A program made the translations under genes and the position numbers. Positions 10,764 to 22,525 of a stretch of 64,000 nt of DNA are shown here, piece after piece. Origin of the DNA: Andrena cerasifolii (taxonomy: Eukaryota > Arthropoda > Insecta > Hymenoptera > Andrenidae); assembly GCF_050908995.1 (NCBI RefSeq), contig NC_135118.1:14703501-14767500 (forward strand), given 5' to 3'. A model generated the notes under the pieces. It saw only the letters and a program-made list of their open reading frames with translations, was not told the DNA's origin and searched no databases. Each line of letters opens with the position of its first letter. Within the stretch, counting starts at the first letter, position 1.

Positions 10764-12254
10764 TACTATATAATATAAAGAAAAAAAATACACAAACTTT
10801 CTCGCGTGTCAGCCAGAACAGAAGGTTCCTCGCAAATAGCGCCGCTTTCGACAAACAGTGTAAACCTAAAACCATCACGAAGAAACTTAACGCGACACAC
10901 AAATATAATATACAAATTAACCGAAGACAGGAAGCTGAAACGTTCTTACTTAGCTTTCACTTGCGAACAATTGAGTGAATAACCTGATTCAATTCGCACC
11001 GCGGAAATGACCATGATTGCTATGATATAATCGAACGACAAGGTTGACTGCAATCACGAGTGCCCCTGGGGAATTCATTCTGCTACAGCGAGAAAGTATT
11101 AAAAGACGTCTGGTTTATTTTCATCGGTCGATCGAAACGAAACGCGCCATTAGCCCAATTGAATACCCACCCTTCGCAACTCAACTTCAATTCGGCATAC
11201 TCTCGTAGTTCAAAATTCATCGCGTTTTCCTAAAAATATCCCCAGTTATCCTATTCCTCAGGAACCTTGTCCATTTCTTAGGAGAGCCTTTCGCAAATAC
11301 TAGTTAGCCCCTAGCTAATTGCGTAAGCAAATAACAAAAGAAACTGCCACTTTTCGAGAAATCAAATCAACAAGATAGACCTTGCCGCGCCAACAGGAAC
11401 TCCGCGCTCTGTTTTGTTATTTCACCCGCAGATGCGAGCCAATTTTTATTCCTTGCGTAAGAGCCGGGGCGTCGCGAATTGCGAGCACATACATAGGCCG
11501 GCTCTCCTCGAGTCCTCAGCCTCGCGCTATTTTTAAATTCAGCGAAGTCGGTCAAGGTGTGCGTGTCCGTCTAATACACGATTGTGGGTAAGCAGAATTC
11601 TGGCGAGCAGAACCCTCGTACGTTGAACCACCTCGGGGAAAACGGAGCTTCCCGACGGGCCTATCTGCCGGGGCGCGCACGCTTCGGTTGCTTGCCGCGG
11701 CGACCGAACCGAGCTTTCGAATCGGTGGGACGAGACGAATTCTATTTCAGATTCCCGCTTATAGGCGATCGGATTCCTGTGCCATTCGATATTTTAATAG
11801 TTACGTCGACGCGACAGCGCATCGATTATCTAACCTGTATCCTTGTAAAAATCGGCTGCGGCTTGGCAAACGCAACACAATCTCGGCGATCTTAGCCGCG
11901 ACTATGCGCTATTACGTGATACCGTGCGTTTTAACGGCAGACATTTATTTCACACCTGAGGCTACTCTGCGGAGGCGTTTTGGTCTCATGACTTTCTCGA
12001 AAATCGGCTGCTCTACAAATTTTAGCAGAAATATATCCACCCCTGTGCGGCGGATAATTTGAATAGTCGTTGGACTCAAGGTACAGTTTTCTCCATGATT
12101 TCATTTAGGTACCTGCGCTTCGAGCTTTTAAATTAGGTTCTCATTTTGTTGTCATATAAAATCCTCACCCTTTACAAGAAGTAATAGTAACAATACATGT
12201 TATTTCGATGTTGGAGATGGGTTCAGGTGGATATTGTATCTGCTAGGCGAGGGT
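10764..12254. other. unique non-coding sequence
   Basis: No exon is recognised. The part at about 11.4-12.06 kb is GC-rich with overlapping open frames on both strands (up to 124 codons) but no domain signature. Confidence 0.4.
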
Positions 12255-12984
12255 TTAAGGGGGTAGGTTACCCTCAAAAGCCCAAAATCAGGCCCTTCTT
12301 CAAACGCATATTCTGAAATAATAAATCAATATAGAGATAATTTTTGTTTTAATTTGTAAGTGTCAGTTCGTTGACTTTAATGCGCAAAAAAATATTTTAA
12401 ATATATGTATAAGAAAAAAAGTTATAAATATAAATGTGAAAGCGTGTACTGGATGCACCGTTTGCCAGTGAACACGATTTCGGACAGGTGAATTACCTAA
12501 AACACAAAGTAAAGGCATTTTTATAATCTGTAAGATAGTATCCATCTTGTGCAGGAAGCAAAATTTTGTTAAATAAAATTAAAACAATTTTTATGTTGAC
12601 GTTTCGGATTTTTTCCTTTTTTGTAGGAAAAATATTTTTTATCTTCTTTTAAAGAATTTATATTGAAAATGTGCTCCCAATACATGGAGGAGAATAGTTT
12701 CCTGCAGCTCCCTGTAAATTTTCATTCAAATCGTTGGAGCGGTTTTAGAAATTTTATGTTGACCGTTTTGGAAAACGTAGTTTCTGGGAAATCGCGTTTA
12801 AAGTTGTACATCGTTATCCGATCTCATGTGCAGGTTCGCACATTTTTTACTGTAATTCCTTTCTTTTTTAGAATTTCGAGGTCCAGTTGCGCTTAAAATA
12901 CGCGGAAAAGATGTAGCTAGCGGAATGTGCAAACATCCTAAAAACCAATTTTCGAAATTTTTTAGGGCAATCTACCCCCTTGGG
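12255..12984 (+). mobile_element. old TTAA element (family L) with diverged arms
   Basis: TTAAGGGGGTAGGTTACCCT at 12255 is mirrored at the far end by GGGCAATCTACCCCC, giving about 20 bp of terminal inverted repeat; the right TTAA has mutated. The left half carries the core found in families A, D and E at the same distance (209 bp): CAGTGAACACGATTTCGGAC, then a block like GAAGCAAAATTTTG before AAATAAAATTAAAACAA. The right half matches the left only faintly, so this is either an old copy or one with a replaced arm. Confidence 0.55.
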
Positions 12985-13259
12985 GGTACTAGGCAGTCGT
13001 TTTTGTCGAAAATGAATAAATTGAAGCTGAGACTTGTTCTTTAACACAAAGTTTGTTAACATCGTAAGCTTAAAAAAATCATGTTTGTTTAGTCGAAATT
13101 ATGCATTATATATGACGCTACAGATGGATCATTAGACTTTTTAAAAAAAATGTTTTCGGTTTGGTAGTGATAACGCAAAAACGGAGGTTTGCAATCGATT
13201 CAAATCAAATTCGAGCGTGCCCACAAAATGTATTGTTTCGACCTGAACCTAAATTGAAG
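12985..13259. other. non-coding sequence
   Basis: Short AT-rich interval, nothing recognised. Confidence 0.4.
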
Positions 13260-13550
13260 TTAACCCTTAACTGGTATACTGTTTTTGGCAAACGTGACTG
13301 GTATACTGGGGTCGTGGCAGACCCCAAATAAAAAAGGGCACAGAAATTTGTAAAGTCGACACTAGAGCAACCACTATGAATATTTTCTTCTTAGGTGGTA
13401 ATGTAGAAAATAATAGAAGCGTAGAAAGTTAAACTATTATTATAAAATTAATTAGAAATTCAGTTTACCAACTTAGACAACCGAAAATTGTACATCGAAC
13501 TTTGGGTGCTTGGGGTCACGAGCGACCCCAGGATACCAGTTAAGGGTTAA
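13260..13550 (+). mobile_element. piggyBac-like MITE, copy 1
   Basis: TTAA at 13260-13263 and 13547-13550 flank inverted termini CCCTTAACTGGTATACTG and the reverse complement of CCCTTAACTGGTATCCTG. TTAA targets with CCC...GGG ends are the piggyBac signature. An additional subterminal pair (GGGGTCGTGGCAGACCCC; GGGGTCACGAGCGACCCC) forms short hairpins. Copy 2, in the opposite orientation, is at 26554-26841 and is highly similar. Confidence 0.85.
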
Positions 13551-15073
13551 TAAAAACTTTTATCCTTTATGGAAAGAAACTAAAACCTCACCTTTGTCTA
13601 ACGAAAACCGCACTTTTTGAAAAAATCGCCATTTCGTAGCTGCAATTTTCACAATTTTGCTACTTTCATAGGTTCAGTGCAGAACCAGAGGTGTTCTCAA
13701 GTAAAATTTACAAGCAGGTCGCTGAATTTCGTTTCGTTCCTTTAAAATCGCTGCAAAACAAAATTCACTTTTTTAAAATGCCTCTTTAATAATCCATCTG
13801 TTGCGTCATATATAAGGCGTATCTTTGGGGAATCAAATATATTTTTTTAAAGCTCACGACGTTCATAAACCTTGTGTCGCGGAACAAGCCTCAGCTTCAC
13901 TGTGTTTCTTTGTAATAAATTTAAAAAAAAATGCTTCGAGAGAAACGACTGCCTGGTACCCTTACGCAATACCTGCGTCGGTGAGTTTCTTTTTTCGACG
14001 CAAGTAGACAACCAGGGGAGTTTATTTTCTTATACCTACACTCGTATTTTAATATCCACTTGTCATTGAGCCACGTGTCCACGTGTCAAGAGCCCAGCGC
14101 AATGCACTCTTGCAACGTCTAAAAGTATAAGCACTGATAAACACTGAAGTACTCACACACGCGGAACATAGGAAGAAGCCTCGGACATTGTAGAGCCACG
14201 CGCATTGATCACATTTTACATATCTCCTCGGTACACGTTCCCTTTGAAAAGCAAGCGCCTTTAACAACTCCAGCTGCACTTTGCCCGTTGCACAGGTAGG
14301 GTCGCCACTTCGGATAAGCATCTACGAATAGGAAATCATGGATGGTACCTACTTATCTGCCATGGTTGATGCAAACAGGTAGAAATGCAAAATTGTCATT
14401 CCCGCGCGAGCATGTAGCGATAGAGTCACTTCGAATTACTGTCATAATTCATTAGGCTGCCCGTGGCACCTACCTGTACCTAAATTTAGAAGACAGGAAC
14501 TGCAAGTCGTGTCACGGATTATCGGCGAGGTTCCTTTACACGGCCGGCGCGCACGCGGCCGGTGCGTTATGCACGCCTCGTCATGCAGCGTATACTTAAA
14601 CATAATAAATTGCGTATAAGTAATTACAGCGGCGCGGCGATGTTTTTGTCCGCGGGCATTAATGACTCGTCGCAACCCCGGCACAACTATATTTGACATG
14701 CCGCGTCGTTCGTCTAATCTTCCCCGTCGGTAATAAGCCGCCGTATACCGGTTGGCTCTTATTATTAACCCCTTCCGCGACCGGTTGCTCACCTCCAGCA
14801 TCGTTTCACCTCACCTGACTCGCAATTACTCGCCTGCGTATCGACCTTAACCACCACCGCGGGCCGCCAGTCGTAATGAGAATTGACAAAATTCCAGAGG
14901 AACGGACGGCGTTACGACGTAGGAAAGCACCAGTGTTTCAGCTAACGAGGGAGGGACCGTTCTCTCGTTTCTGATTTTAATGAAACTTCGCGGGAATCTG
15001 AGAGCATATTGCAGTGCGCAAAGTGGAGTTTCTGTTTTTAGGGAAATTTACCCTGAAGGGGTGAAATCAGCCC
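13551..15073. other. unique sequence with GC-rich CpG block (14.4-14.9 kb)
   Basis: No exon is recognised. The block at 14400-14900 is rich in CpG and short GC palindromes (for example CGGCCGGCGCGCACGCGGCC) and would be a reasonable place to look for a promoter or conserved non-coding element. A 119-codon minus frame there has no domain signature. Confidence 0.4.
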
Positions 15074-15782
15074 TTAAGGGGTTACACCACCCTGAGACGC
15101 TCGAAACAGCACTAAACTAGAAGAATTTTTTTTACCGATACTATGTGTTTGAAAATTATTTATTTTCTTGTTTTGCGTAGAGCATGTATTAGTGCTTGTA
15201 TTGTATAAATACTGTACAAAAATATTAAAAAATGGCCGAGTTATTTGTTGTCCCGCGAAGCTCGTCCGCCGTTACACGCTTGAGTGATGTATCTAATTAT
15301 AACGCCCAGGTTCGTCAGAAATAAAAAAGATGATGATTCTAGTGTTCATTAACAAAATACCTACAGTATAGCATATGGATTTGAGAAAAAAAAAATTTAT
15401 TGCACAAATGATAGCAAGGTGAAGAAAAATATTCTTTTTTCATAAGACAAAAATTTAAAACATTTATTATATACGAATGAGTTATCGCATTAAAAAAATG
15501 ATATGTTATATTGTATGTAACACTATTAAGAATATGCGTACTAAGTTTGAAATCAAGCGGACAAATAGTTTTGGAGATATTTGGTACACCGCTCACGCGG
15601 AGGAGCGTCGCGGGGTAGCAAATAACTCGGCCATTTTTTAATATTCTTGTATAGTATTTATACAATATATGCACTAATACATGCTCTACACACAAGAAGT
15701 AAAGAAATAATTTTCAACCCCATAGTAGCTGCGAATAAAATTCGTCTAGTTTCGAGTGTCTCAGGATGCCGTAACCCCTTAA
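15074..15782. mobile_element. TTAA hairpin element, family K (709 bp)
   Basis: TTAA at 15074-15077 and 15779-15782. The termini are GGGGTTACACCACCCTGAG and the reverse complement of GGGGTTACGGCATCCTGAG. The arms stay complementary inward, for example AATGGCCGAGTTATTTG against CAAATAACTCGGCCATT and GCATGTATTAGTGC against GCACTAATACATGC. No coding capacity; the 118-codon minus frame inside is a palindrome by-product. Confidence 0.85.
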
Positions 15783-16256
15783 GGGGTAGCGTTTTGGGGG
15801 TTGAGCTTGAAGTGATACTTTGTTTCAAACTCAATGGGAATTTGCGCACGCTTTACATTTATTCATTTTAGTAGATGCACCATTTTTAGGTCAAGAACCC
15901 CCGGTTAACTAAATTTGCTAAGAAAGTGGACTCGAGGGGTTTCCCGAGATTATCGATTTACTTACGACCCCAGTGGGGTGCCCAGCTCCCCGCTCCAAGA
16001 TTTAACTTCACCCGATTAGATGTTTATTCAATTCCCACCCCCTGCTATTACCTACTAAAACAGTTCGAAATTAATTATTCTTATATAATACCATTTAGAG
16101 ATATAATCGAGAAATCCTAGTTTCTTTCCATACAATCCTCCTTTCTCCTTAAATTCGTAAATAGACATTTCGGTAGATATAGTAAAAAAAGATCGCAGCG
16201 TATCAAATACTTCCGAGGAAAATAATTATTATAGAAATTGTATATAAATGTTTTTC
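15783..16256. other. non-coding sequence
   Basis: Nothing recognised. Confidence 0.4.
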
Positions 16257-16447
16257 ATCGGAATCCCGAGAATTCTTCGGGGGAGTGCAAGTTTATTGAA
16301 CGTTGAATTCTTGTTTTATTGAAATTGATTGAAAGGATGATTATGTGTATCAAATACCCCTCGCAATCTTCTTTTCAATCAGTTTCAATAAAAAAGAATT
16401 CAAGGTTTAACAAACGGGCACGCCCCGAGGAGTCCTCGAAATCCTGC
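16257..16447. repeat. imperfect foldback repeat (about 190 bp)
   Basis: TTGAATTCTTGTTTTATTGA on the left pairs with TCAATAAAAAAGAATTCAA on the right. The outer parts (GAGAATTCTTCGGGGGAGTG; GCACGCCCCGAGGAGTCCTC) also pair imperfectly. Probably a decayed MITE; no duplication of the target was identified. Confidence 0.55.
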
Positions 16448-16917
16448 GCGTAATATTTACAATTTTCTCAATAATAAAATTCTTTTCCCTTTCAACATTA
16501 GGCAGCGTTAAAAATCCCATTTAGTGTTGTGAAAAATAAGGAGTACCTGTACACACAGTAACGAGGAGTCCCCTAATCTCCTCCCCTTTAATTATTTCCT
16601 GTTTCCGAATTTCTGACCGTTCATTTGCAGTTCATTTGCCATTATCCTAATGATATCTACAGCGACTGTTCCGTTAAGATTCGTCGGACGCAAGGAGATT
16701 TATTCAATCAATTGGTTCGTGTTTTTCCTATCGTCGTTCTTTCTCGCGTTAGGACGGTTGCATCTAGGTCAGGGATGTCAAATAGGATTTCACTAACGTG
16801 TGAAAATAAAACGAAAGTTGTTATCTTCTTTCACGTACCAATACCTCCACGAGTAATATCTACTGAATATTAATGGTACAATAAATGGTATTATAAATGG
16901 GAAAATATCTTAATATG
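16448..16917. other. non-coding sequence
   Basis: Nothing recognised. Confidence 0.4.
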
Positions 16918-17128
16918 TAAAGCAGAAAGCTTCTACATATATGTTTGTGCGTTTGTCTGTCGCTTAAAAGCTTTCGAACGAGAAGCTCTGAAATCGCGAA
17001 ATATGCCTCAGCTCATTATGCCTGACTAATCCAGATGAATGTGACTATTTTCACAAAAAAAACTAATAAATATTTTTGTTTATAAGATCAGAATCTAAAT
17101 TTCGGGCGAAACCGAGTAGTAAAGCTAG
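16918..17128 (+). mobile_element. short Helitron-like element, second copy (211 bp)
   Basis: The element starts A|TCTTAATATGTAAAGCAG and ends AGTAAAGCTAG|T. A GC-rich subterminal motif (CGGGCGAAACCGAG) lies shortly before the 3' CTAG. It is homologous over its whole length to 10568-10763. Non-coding and therefore non-autonomous. Confidence 0.7.
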
Positions 17129-18338
17129 TACCGTCAAGCACCCAGTTCCTGATCACTTAAGTGTAACTATCGCGGTTTTTTTAAACGTATAAAGGAAAAA
17201 CAACCGAATTTAAAGGATTTTTTGTTATTTCAGTAAATCTATATTTTATCTTTAATTTGGTATTAAAAAAAATTGCACACATAATAATAATTATTTTATA
17301 ATTTAACTTTGAAAGTGAAAAATGCAAAGGGACAAATTTTGCGTATAAATTTCAAAATACTTCATAATTAATTAGTAAGTTGTTAGAATAAATTTGTATC
17401 ATAATAAGCTTATTATTTGCTTTATTTTCCTAAACTGATTAGGAATTGGGTTTTGATCAGGAACTGGGTCTTTGATGGTATTACATAAATATAAATAAGC
17501 CGCACAAAATGTATCCAAATTGAATCAAAATTAGTAATATTATTTTTTATTAGAATTTTGATTCATATTATTTGTATCAGGCTGATACGTCGTCGATTGC
17601 AACGTAATACATGCTGCCGAATCTACATCTGCCAACCTAATTCTGCTCTTCGAAGAAGACTTAGAAAGGCTTCTTTACAGGTCTCTTAATATTTTCGACG
17701 TGCAGGTGAAAATCTCTCGCCTAGCAAGTTTGCCGCGCGTGCGACATGTTCGCGATCACCTGATCTAGGGTACCCCAACTCGCCGCGCAAGTTGGAGGTG
17801 AAAATTAATCCTCGTTATAAAGTCTCGCGTGAGACGATTCGCGAGTCGCGTAATCGTCTCTGGCGAGTGCCTGCCGGTCAATACCCGTTTATTATCGAAA
17901 CGATAATAGCCACAGGAATGCATTTTTCGCGGGCGTAGGATGTCCGTGCACGATGAAATCCACCACCTGAAATTCCGAAGGAATCTTCTGAACGTATCTT
18001 TTTTTTTTTTGCCCCATACACTGCGTCGCGTGGAAGGTTGGACTGAATGAGATGCAAATTGAGGGAAGCTCCTTTGCATGAGATTTCCCCGTCGTTTCTT
18101 AAGCAGCCGCCGCTTGGAGTGAAAATTGTGGCATGGCTGGAGGTGGATAGTAACAAGTATTAATTCCATAACCAGTAGGGTGATGCTTAAAATACAACTT
18201 TTGAAATATCGCAGGGGCAGTTTAAAATTTTGTTCTCTATACCGAAGAACAGGACTGGTTAAACTTCGATTTCCCTTCATAATGTTTTGGAGGCTGCTAC
18301 CCGCTTATTAATATTTTAAATAAAATTATATTTTTCAC
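17129..18338. other. unique non-coding sequence
   Basis: No exon is recognised. A 171-codon minus frame (17765-18280) is compositionally unremarkable and lacks any family motif. Confidence 0.4.
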
Positions 18339-18722
18339 TTAAGAGGTTATACCTAACCAGGCGCCTGAAAAGAGGCGAATATTTGTGATTTTTTTTTGAA
18401 GAAACGGAAGCATATATTTTTACGAAACTTTTTGCACTACAAAGAGCAACATTTAAAGAACATCTGGTAATTTTTTCGTAGAAAAATATTTACGTTTGTA
18501 ATAAAATAACAAGCGACATCCAAGAAGCATTTTTAAAAATTTGCTTTTGCGGTGAGCACTGCCATTCGGAACCAGATTATCTAAAATCAAAGAACAAAAA
18601 AGATTTCGTTAGTGTATTAATGTATCTTCCGATTGACGGAGAAAATTTTCCGAAATATTAATTTAAAACAAAATGGCGGCTATTTAAAGTTGAAATCATG
18701 ATTTTTTCGCGTGATTTTTGCA
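18339..18722 (+). mobile_element. single-arm copy of TTAA hairpin family A
   Basis: TTAAGAGGTTATACCTAACC opens a close copy of the left arm of the 9716 element. Similarity stops at the point that is the palindrome centre in full copies (GCGTGATTTTTGCA); the second arm is absent. The core frame reads CFCGEHCHSEPDYLKSK and stays open to a TAA after PKY. Confidence 0.85.
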
Positions 18723-19462
18723 TTGTGATTGATCCTGTTAATTTCTTAATGAAAACAAAAATCTAAGTAGCTACTTTTTGTTCAGAGCTGCAACTTTCTT
18801 TTTACTTCTCACGAGGAAAGAATCCAAAATTCTGTTTTCTGCCCAGCAATCCCCAGCATCTTTTTGGTAGAATTACTGTGCATTCTCGCGCGAAGGATCT
18901 CTGCGAGGAGCATACCTCGCTCCTCGAACTATGTTCCTTATCTACCCCGTCCATTGTTGCTCCGCGATGTGTATTCGTACACGGAACTGGCTCTCTGCAA
19001 TTTTTTTACGACTCACACCTGTCGATCAGACTCGGGCAGATAGACGTGCCAGCGTCGTAAATTGCACGACCGAGACGGGTTAGCAAGTTCTAAGGTTCGA
19101 GTCGTACCTTGACTCGCCACCCTCGGCGTTCCCGAAGCGAACTTTGATATCGGCGGACTGTTACATCGGGCACGCCGCAGATAAGATAGATTGCGCATCG
19201 AACGCCAGTCAGACAATAGAGGGATTAGCGTAGGAACGTTCGATATTACTGAAAGGTAACGGGGGCCCCTCGTCTAAACATCGGGGCTCGCCTGCGCCCC
19301 GATGCCTGTCTGATTAATTCGTCGATCGCTCGTGCTTCTTGTTCCCGTGGCCGTGTTGCAACGCTCTTATCCCGCGCGCGGCTTTTAAAAATAGACAGTG
19401 GTAGAACTTGTCACCGACTTTCTCTGCCGTCTTAGAAACGGCACGCTTGGCATTCACTGGCG
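18723..19462. other. unique non-coding sequence
   Basis: GC-richer unique sequence; no gene recognised. Confidence 0.4.
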
Positions 19463-20808
19463 CGGCATGCAACATTGATGGAACACGTTGTATGCACTTC
19501 CGTCTGGCCCCCTTCGCCCCGCTTCAAAGTTCATCGACTCGCGGCACTCGAATTTACCAAAACAGAGAGCAAAAAGTGCCGGCGGTTGGTCATCACCGCG
19601 ATCGCCGGAATAATTGCGAGGTTAGTTTACCTTTTTATTGCCTACGAAATGCCGGGTTCAGCGCGCGACGGCGCACAGTGGCGCGTAATGAGGTTTTTTT
19701 GTTCAAATCACCCTGCAGGTTGTAATTTATCAGAAAACTTGACGATTTTTTTTTTAAATTCTTCGCAATTAAATTCTCCGTCGATCTGCCTGGCTGAAAT
19801 TTTGAATTTCGTTGCTGATTTTTTTATATTTAGCGAATTATACGGCAGCTTTCGAAGATCAATATCTGTCGGCTTTTTTGGCCGCTTGTTCTGAATTTGA
19901 AGTTCAGATTTTCGAAATTGAAGGTGGTGAATCTAATATGTTGAAGTAGTTAGAAAATGGGCTTGTTCGGAGGAAACGTAGTGCGTCTAGATTTTCGGGG
20001 ACGCTGATTACGAATATGAGGTAATTATTATAAAGATCAAATTTTTTATTTGCACCACAAATCTAATACTGTAGATCAAATTGTAAAATTTAAAATGGCG
20101 GATGGACATTCGTATTTTGACAAATTTTTACGCATCTCATAAATGTGTACGTGATTTTGCATATTTAAGCCTATTCGTCTGTGTTCATACGCGTTTTTAT
20201 AATTGACTTTTCGGATTCAATGTTGATTAGCAAGATTTTTAATGTTCGATATTTTTAGAAGGCCTGATTCACTTATCGTTTTATCCCAGTTGCCTTTAGA
20301 GAGCCGATTTTATTATGTGCAATCTTGTTTGAGGAGCAGAATTTGTACTTCTGGAAGCAAATCTCTGATTTTTTGTTTATGTACGTGTTTAAAAATATCA
20401 AACATTGAGAATCCTGCTCATCAATGTTGAGTCAGACAAAGTCAACTATATTCGGCATATTGGATTCACCACCTCAATTTCGAGAATCTGACTTTAAATT
20501 CGGAACAGGCGGCCAAAAAAACCCACAGATACTGATCTTCGAAAAGTGCTGTATAATTCGCTAAATAAAAAAAAATCAGTAACGAAATTCAAAATTTCGG
20601 CCAGACAGATCGATGGAGAATTTAATTGCGAATAATTTAAAAAAAGAATCGTCAGGTAGTCTGAAAAATTACGCCCTGTAGGGTGATTTGAACAAAGAGT
20701 GTCATTACGTACCACTGTGCGACGTGGCAGGCGACGTCGATGGGACACGTTGCACTTGCGCCTGCCCTGTCTGCTTGAAATTCATCGACCTGTGGTATTC
20801 AAATTTTT
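19463..20808 (+). repeat. pair of diverged direct repeats flanking a foldback element
   Basis: A block of roughly 90 bp at 19463-19555 (GATGGAACACGTTG ... AGTTCATCGACTCG) recurs in the same orientation at about 20724-20805 (GATGGGACACGTTG ... AATTCATCGACCTG). The copies are diverged. They do not abut the foldback element symmetrically, so they are not its target-site duplication. Origin unknown. Confidence 0.45.
19674..20719. mobile_element. Transib-like foldback element (1046 bp)
   Basis: The termini are CACAGTGGCGCGTAATGA and the reverse complement of CACAGTGGTACGTAATGA, and the arms of about 280 bp are complementary at both ends. The flanking 5-mers are CGGCG (19669-19673) and CGACG (20720-20724). 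CACAGTG-type ends with GC-rich 5-bp duplications are features of Transib elements. Both arms keep an open frame of about 65 codons (19700-19894 plus; 20494-20690 minus) with matching translations. No complete transposase is present. Confidence 0.6.
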
Positions 20809-20913
20809 CAGACAAGGAAGAAAGCGTAACGAGCTGTGCCACCTCCGTGTTTGCAGGAGTGTGCCACAGAAAATTAATTGGTTTTTTATATTCGATCTGT
20901 AAATGGCGTATTT

Positions 20914-21301
20914 TTGGGATTCCCAACCTGTGGGCCGCGGAGTGTTTTCTGGGGCATCACGGAGGTTGTTTTTAGTTGACGATTCTTAGCACTTATTTAT
21001 TTTAATATGGCTACATTGCCATATTCTATTAATCATGTAACACTGATTTTTCATAATTTTCCATAGATTTTTCAATGCAAGCGCCACAATCACACTAAAT
21101 AAAATAATATAATAATACTTATATTAAATATCTTTAAGTACATTTAATATAATTATTAAGATAATTAGAAATTATTAAGTTAGAATTATATTCTGAAATA
21201 CCTATTTTTTTTTTAAACTTATTTTATATAGGGGGAGAGGGGACAGGTTATTTGAATATTATAGAAGGGCGTCATGACACAAAAAACGTTGGGAAACACT
21301 G
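20914..21301 (+). mobile_element. hAT-like MITE, diverged relative of 682-1126
   Basis: GGGATTCCCAACCTGTGGGC followed by GCGGAGTGTTTTCTGG corresponds to the left end of the 682 element, and CGTTGGGAAACACTG closes the right end. GTATTT occurs at both flanks, which would fit a partly decayed 8-bp duplication. The first bases of the left end have mutated away from CAGTG. Confidence 0.65.
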
Positions 21302-21470
21302 GTATTTGCAGTACCCAGTGGTGGAGTATGCAATGTGGACTTGTGTTTTCATCTATTACAGCTGCTTAAAATTTCTTTGATGGTAACGATTGAATTTGGG
21401 GAATAGGACGTTGAACTATTTACTTTCGAGTATTAAGATCTTTGGAATACCATTGAAAACAAAAGTTGTT

Positions 21471-21714
21471 TAGGGTAGATGCAGCATTCGTGGCCACTTT
21501 AAGGTATTGTACCAGTTTTGGCCACTTCTTAAAATATATAATATTTTCCCGTGTAAGCAATAAATGTAACCTTATATTTCTGGCGGTATACTAAACAAAA
21601 TATTTATGATGTGAAATTCTCCACATAATAATGATCTGCAAGCAGTTTAAAAATAAGATAATTACGCACAAGGCCAAAAACAGTGCAATGGCCACAAACG
21701 TTACAGCTACCCTA
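21471..21714. mobile_element. TA-flanked MITE (about 244 bp)
   Basis: The left terminus TAGGGTAGATGCAGCATTCG with GTGGCCACTT matches the reverse complement of the right end (TGGCCACAAACG ... CAGCTACCCTA). If TA is the duplication, this is a Tc1/mariner-type insertion with ends GGGTAG. The interior is AT-rich and non-coding. Confidence 0.6.
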
Positions 21715-22302
21715 ACATTTATTTCAGTTTCTTCGAGAGTCAGATAAAATTCTCTCCACCCACTGTTTTCTTAACGAAAGTATTGCTCTCGCTATAGGCG
21801 CATAAATAAATATCGGATTTCTCAATGGTTAGGTATAGGCGAATATGTTGCGCGCTCAATTCCGCAGCAGCGGCTACGATGCGGTGCGCAAGAACTGCAT
21901 TTCGAAGTGCACGTGCGCGCGTGTATATTTGCGTTTGTACTGCGGCGACAGCCAAAGGAGATTCGGGGGTGTGTGTATATATCGCGACAAGTGAAATGCC
22001 ATCCTGTTTTTATCCTGTCAATAAAAATATTCCGTGATTTGGCAAGCATCCCGATTGAAATCGACTTTTCGTACAGTGGATTCAGTCAGCCACGGTTCAG
22101 ACTTATTACCGCGTTGCGAACATCGCCAGTAGTCGGTGGAGGTTTAATTAAGCTCATCTCGATATGCGTGATCAGCAGTATTAGCAAACCTTGACCTGCG
22201 AAAAAGAAAACAATTGAATCCAGAATTTTTAAACTAACGATAAGTAAAATTTAGCTTGGCTAACATAGGAATTGAAAAGATTGGAGGTAATAAAATTAAA
22301 CC
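21715..22302. other. unique non-coding sequence
   Basis: No gene recognised; overlapping short frames only. Confidence 0.4.
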
Positions 22303-22447
22303 TTAAGCCGGGATTCCACCTCAGAGCTAATTGTAAGCTAAGCTATACTATGCTAGATTGTAAAAAATTAGCTTCGATACACTCTTATGGAAACGTTTCC
22401 ACCAAAAGCTAAGCTAAGCTGTGCTATGTTTTTTTTTATGCTTTATA

Positions 22448-22482
22448 CATTGGCGTAAATAGGATTTTTGTCTGGGGAGGGC

Positions 22483-22525
<43 letters not shown>

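Noticed and set aside
14442..14801. 119-codon minus-strand open frame
   Set aside because: No motif; the CpG-rich composition explains the open frame.
19080..19110. GGTTCGAGTC as a tRNA B box
   Set aside because: No cloverleaf, A box or acceptor stem could be built around it; the same holds for the similar motif near 36248.
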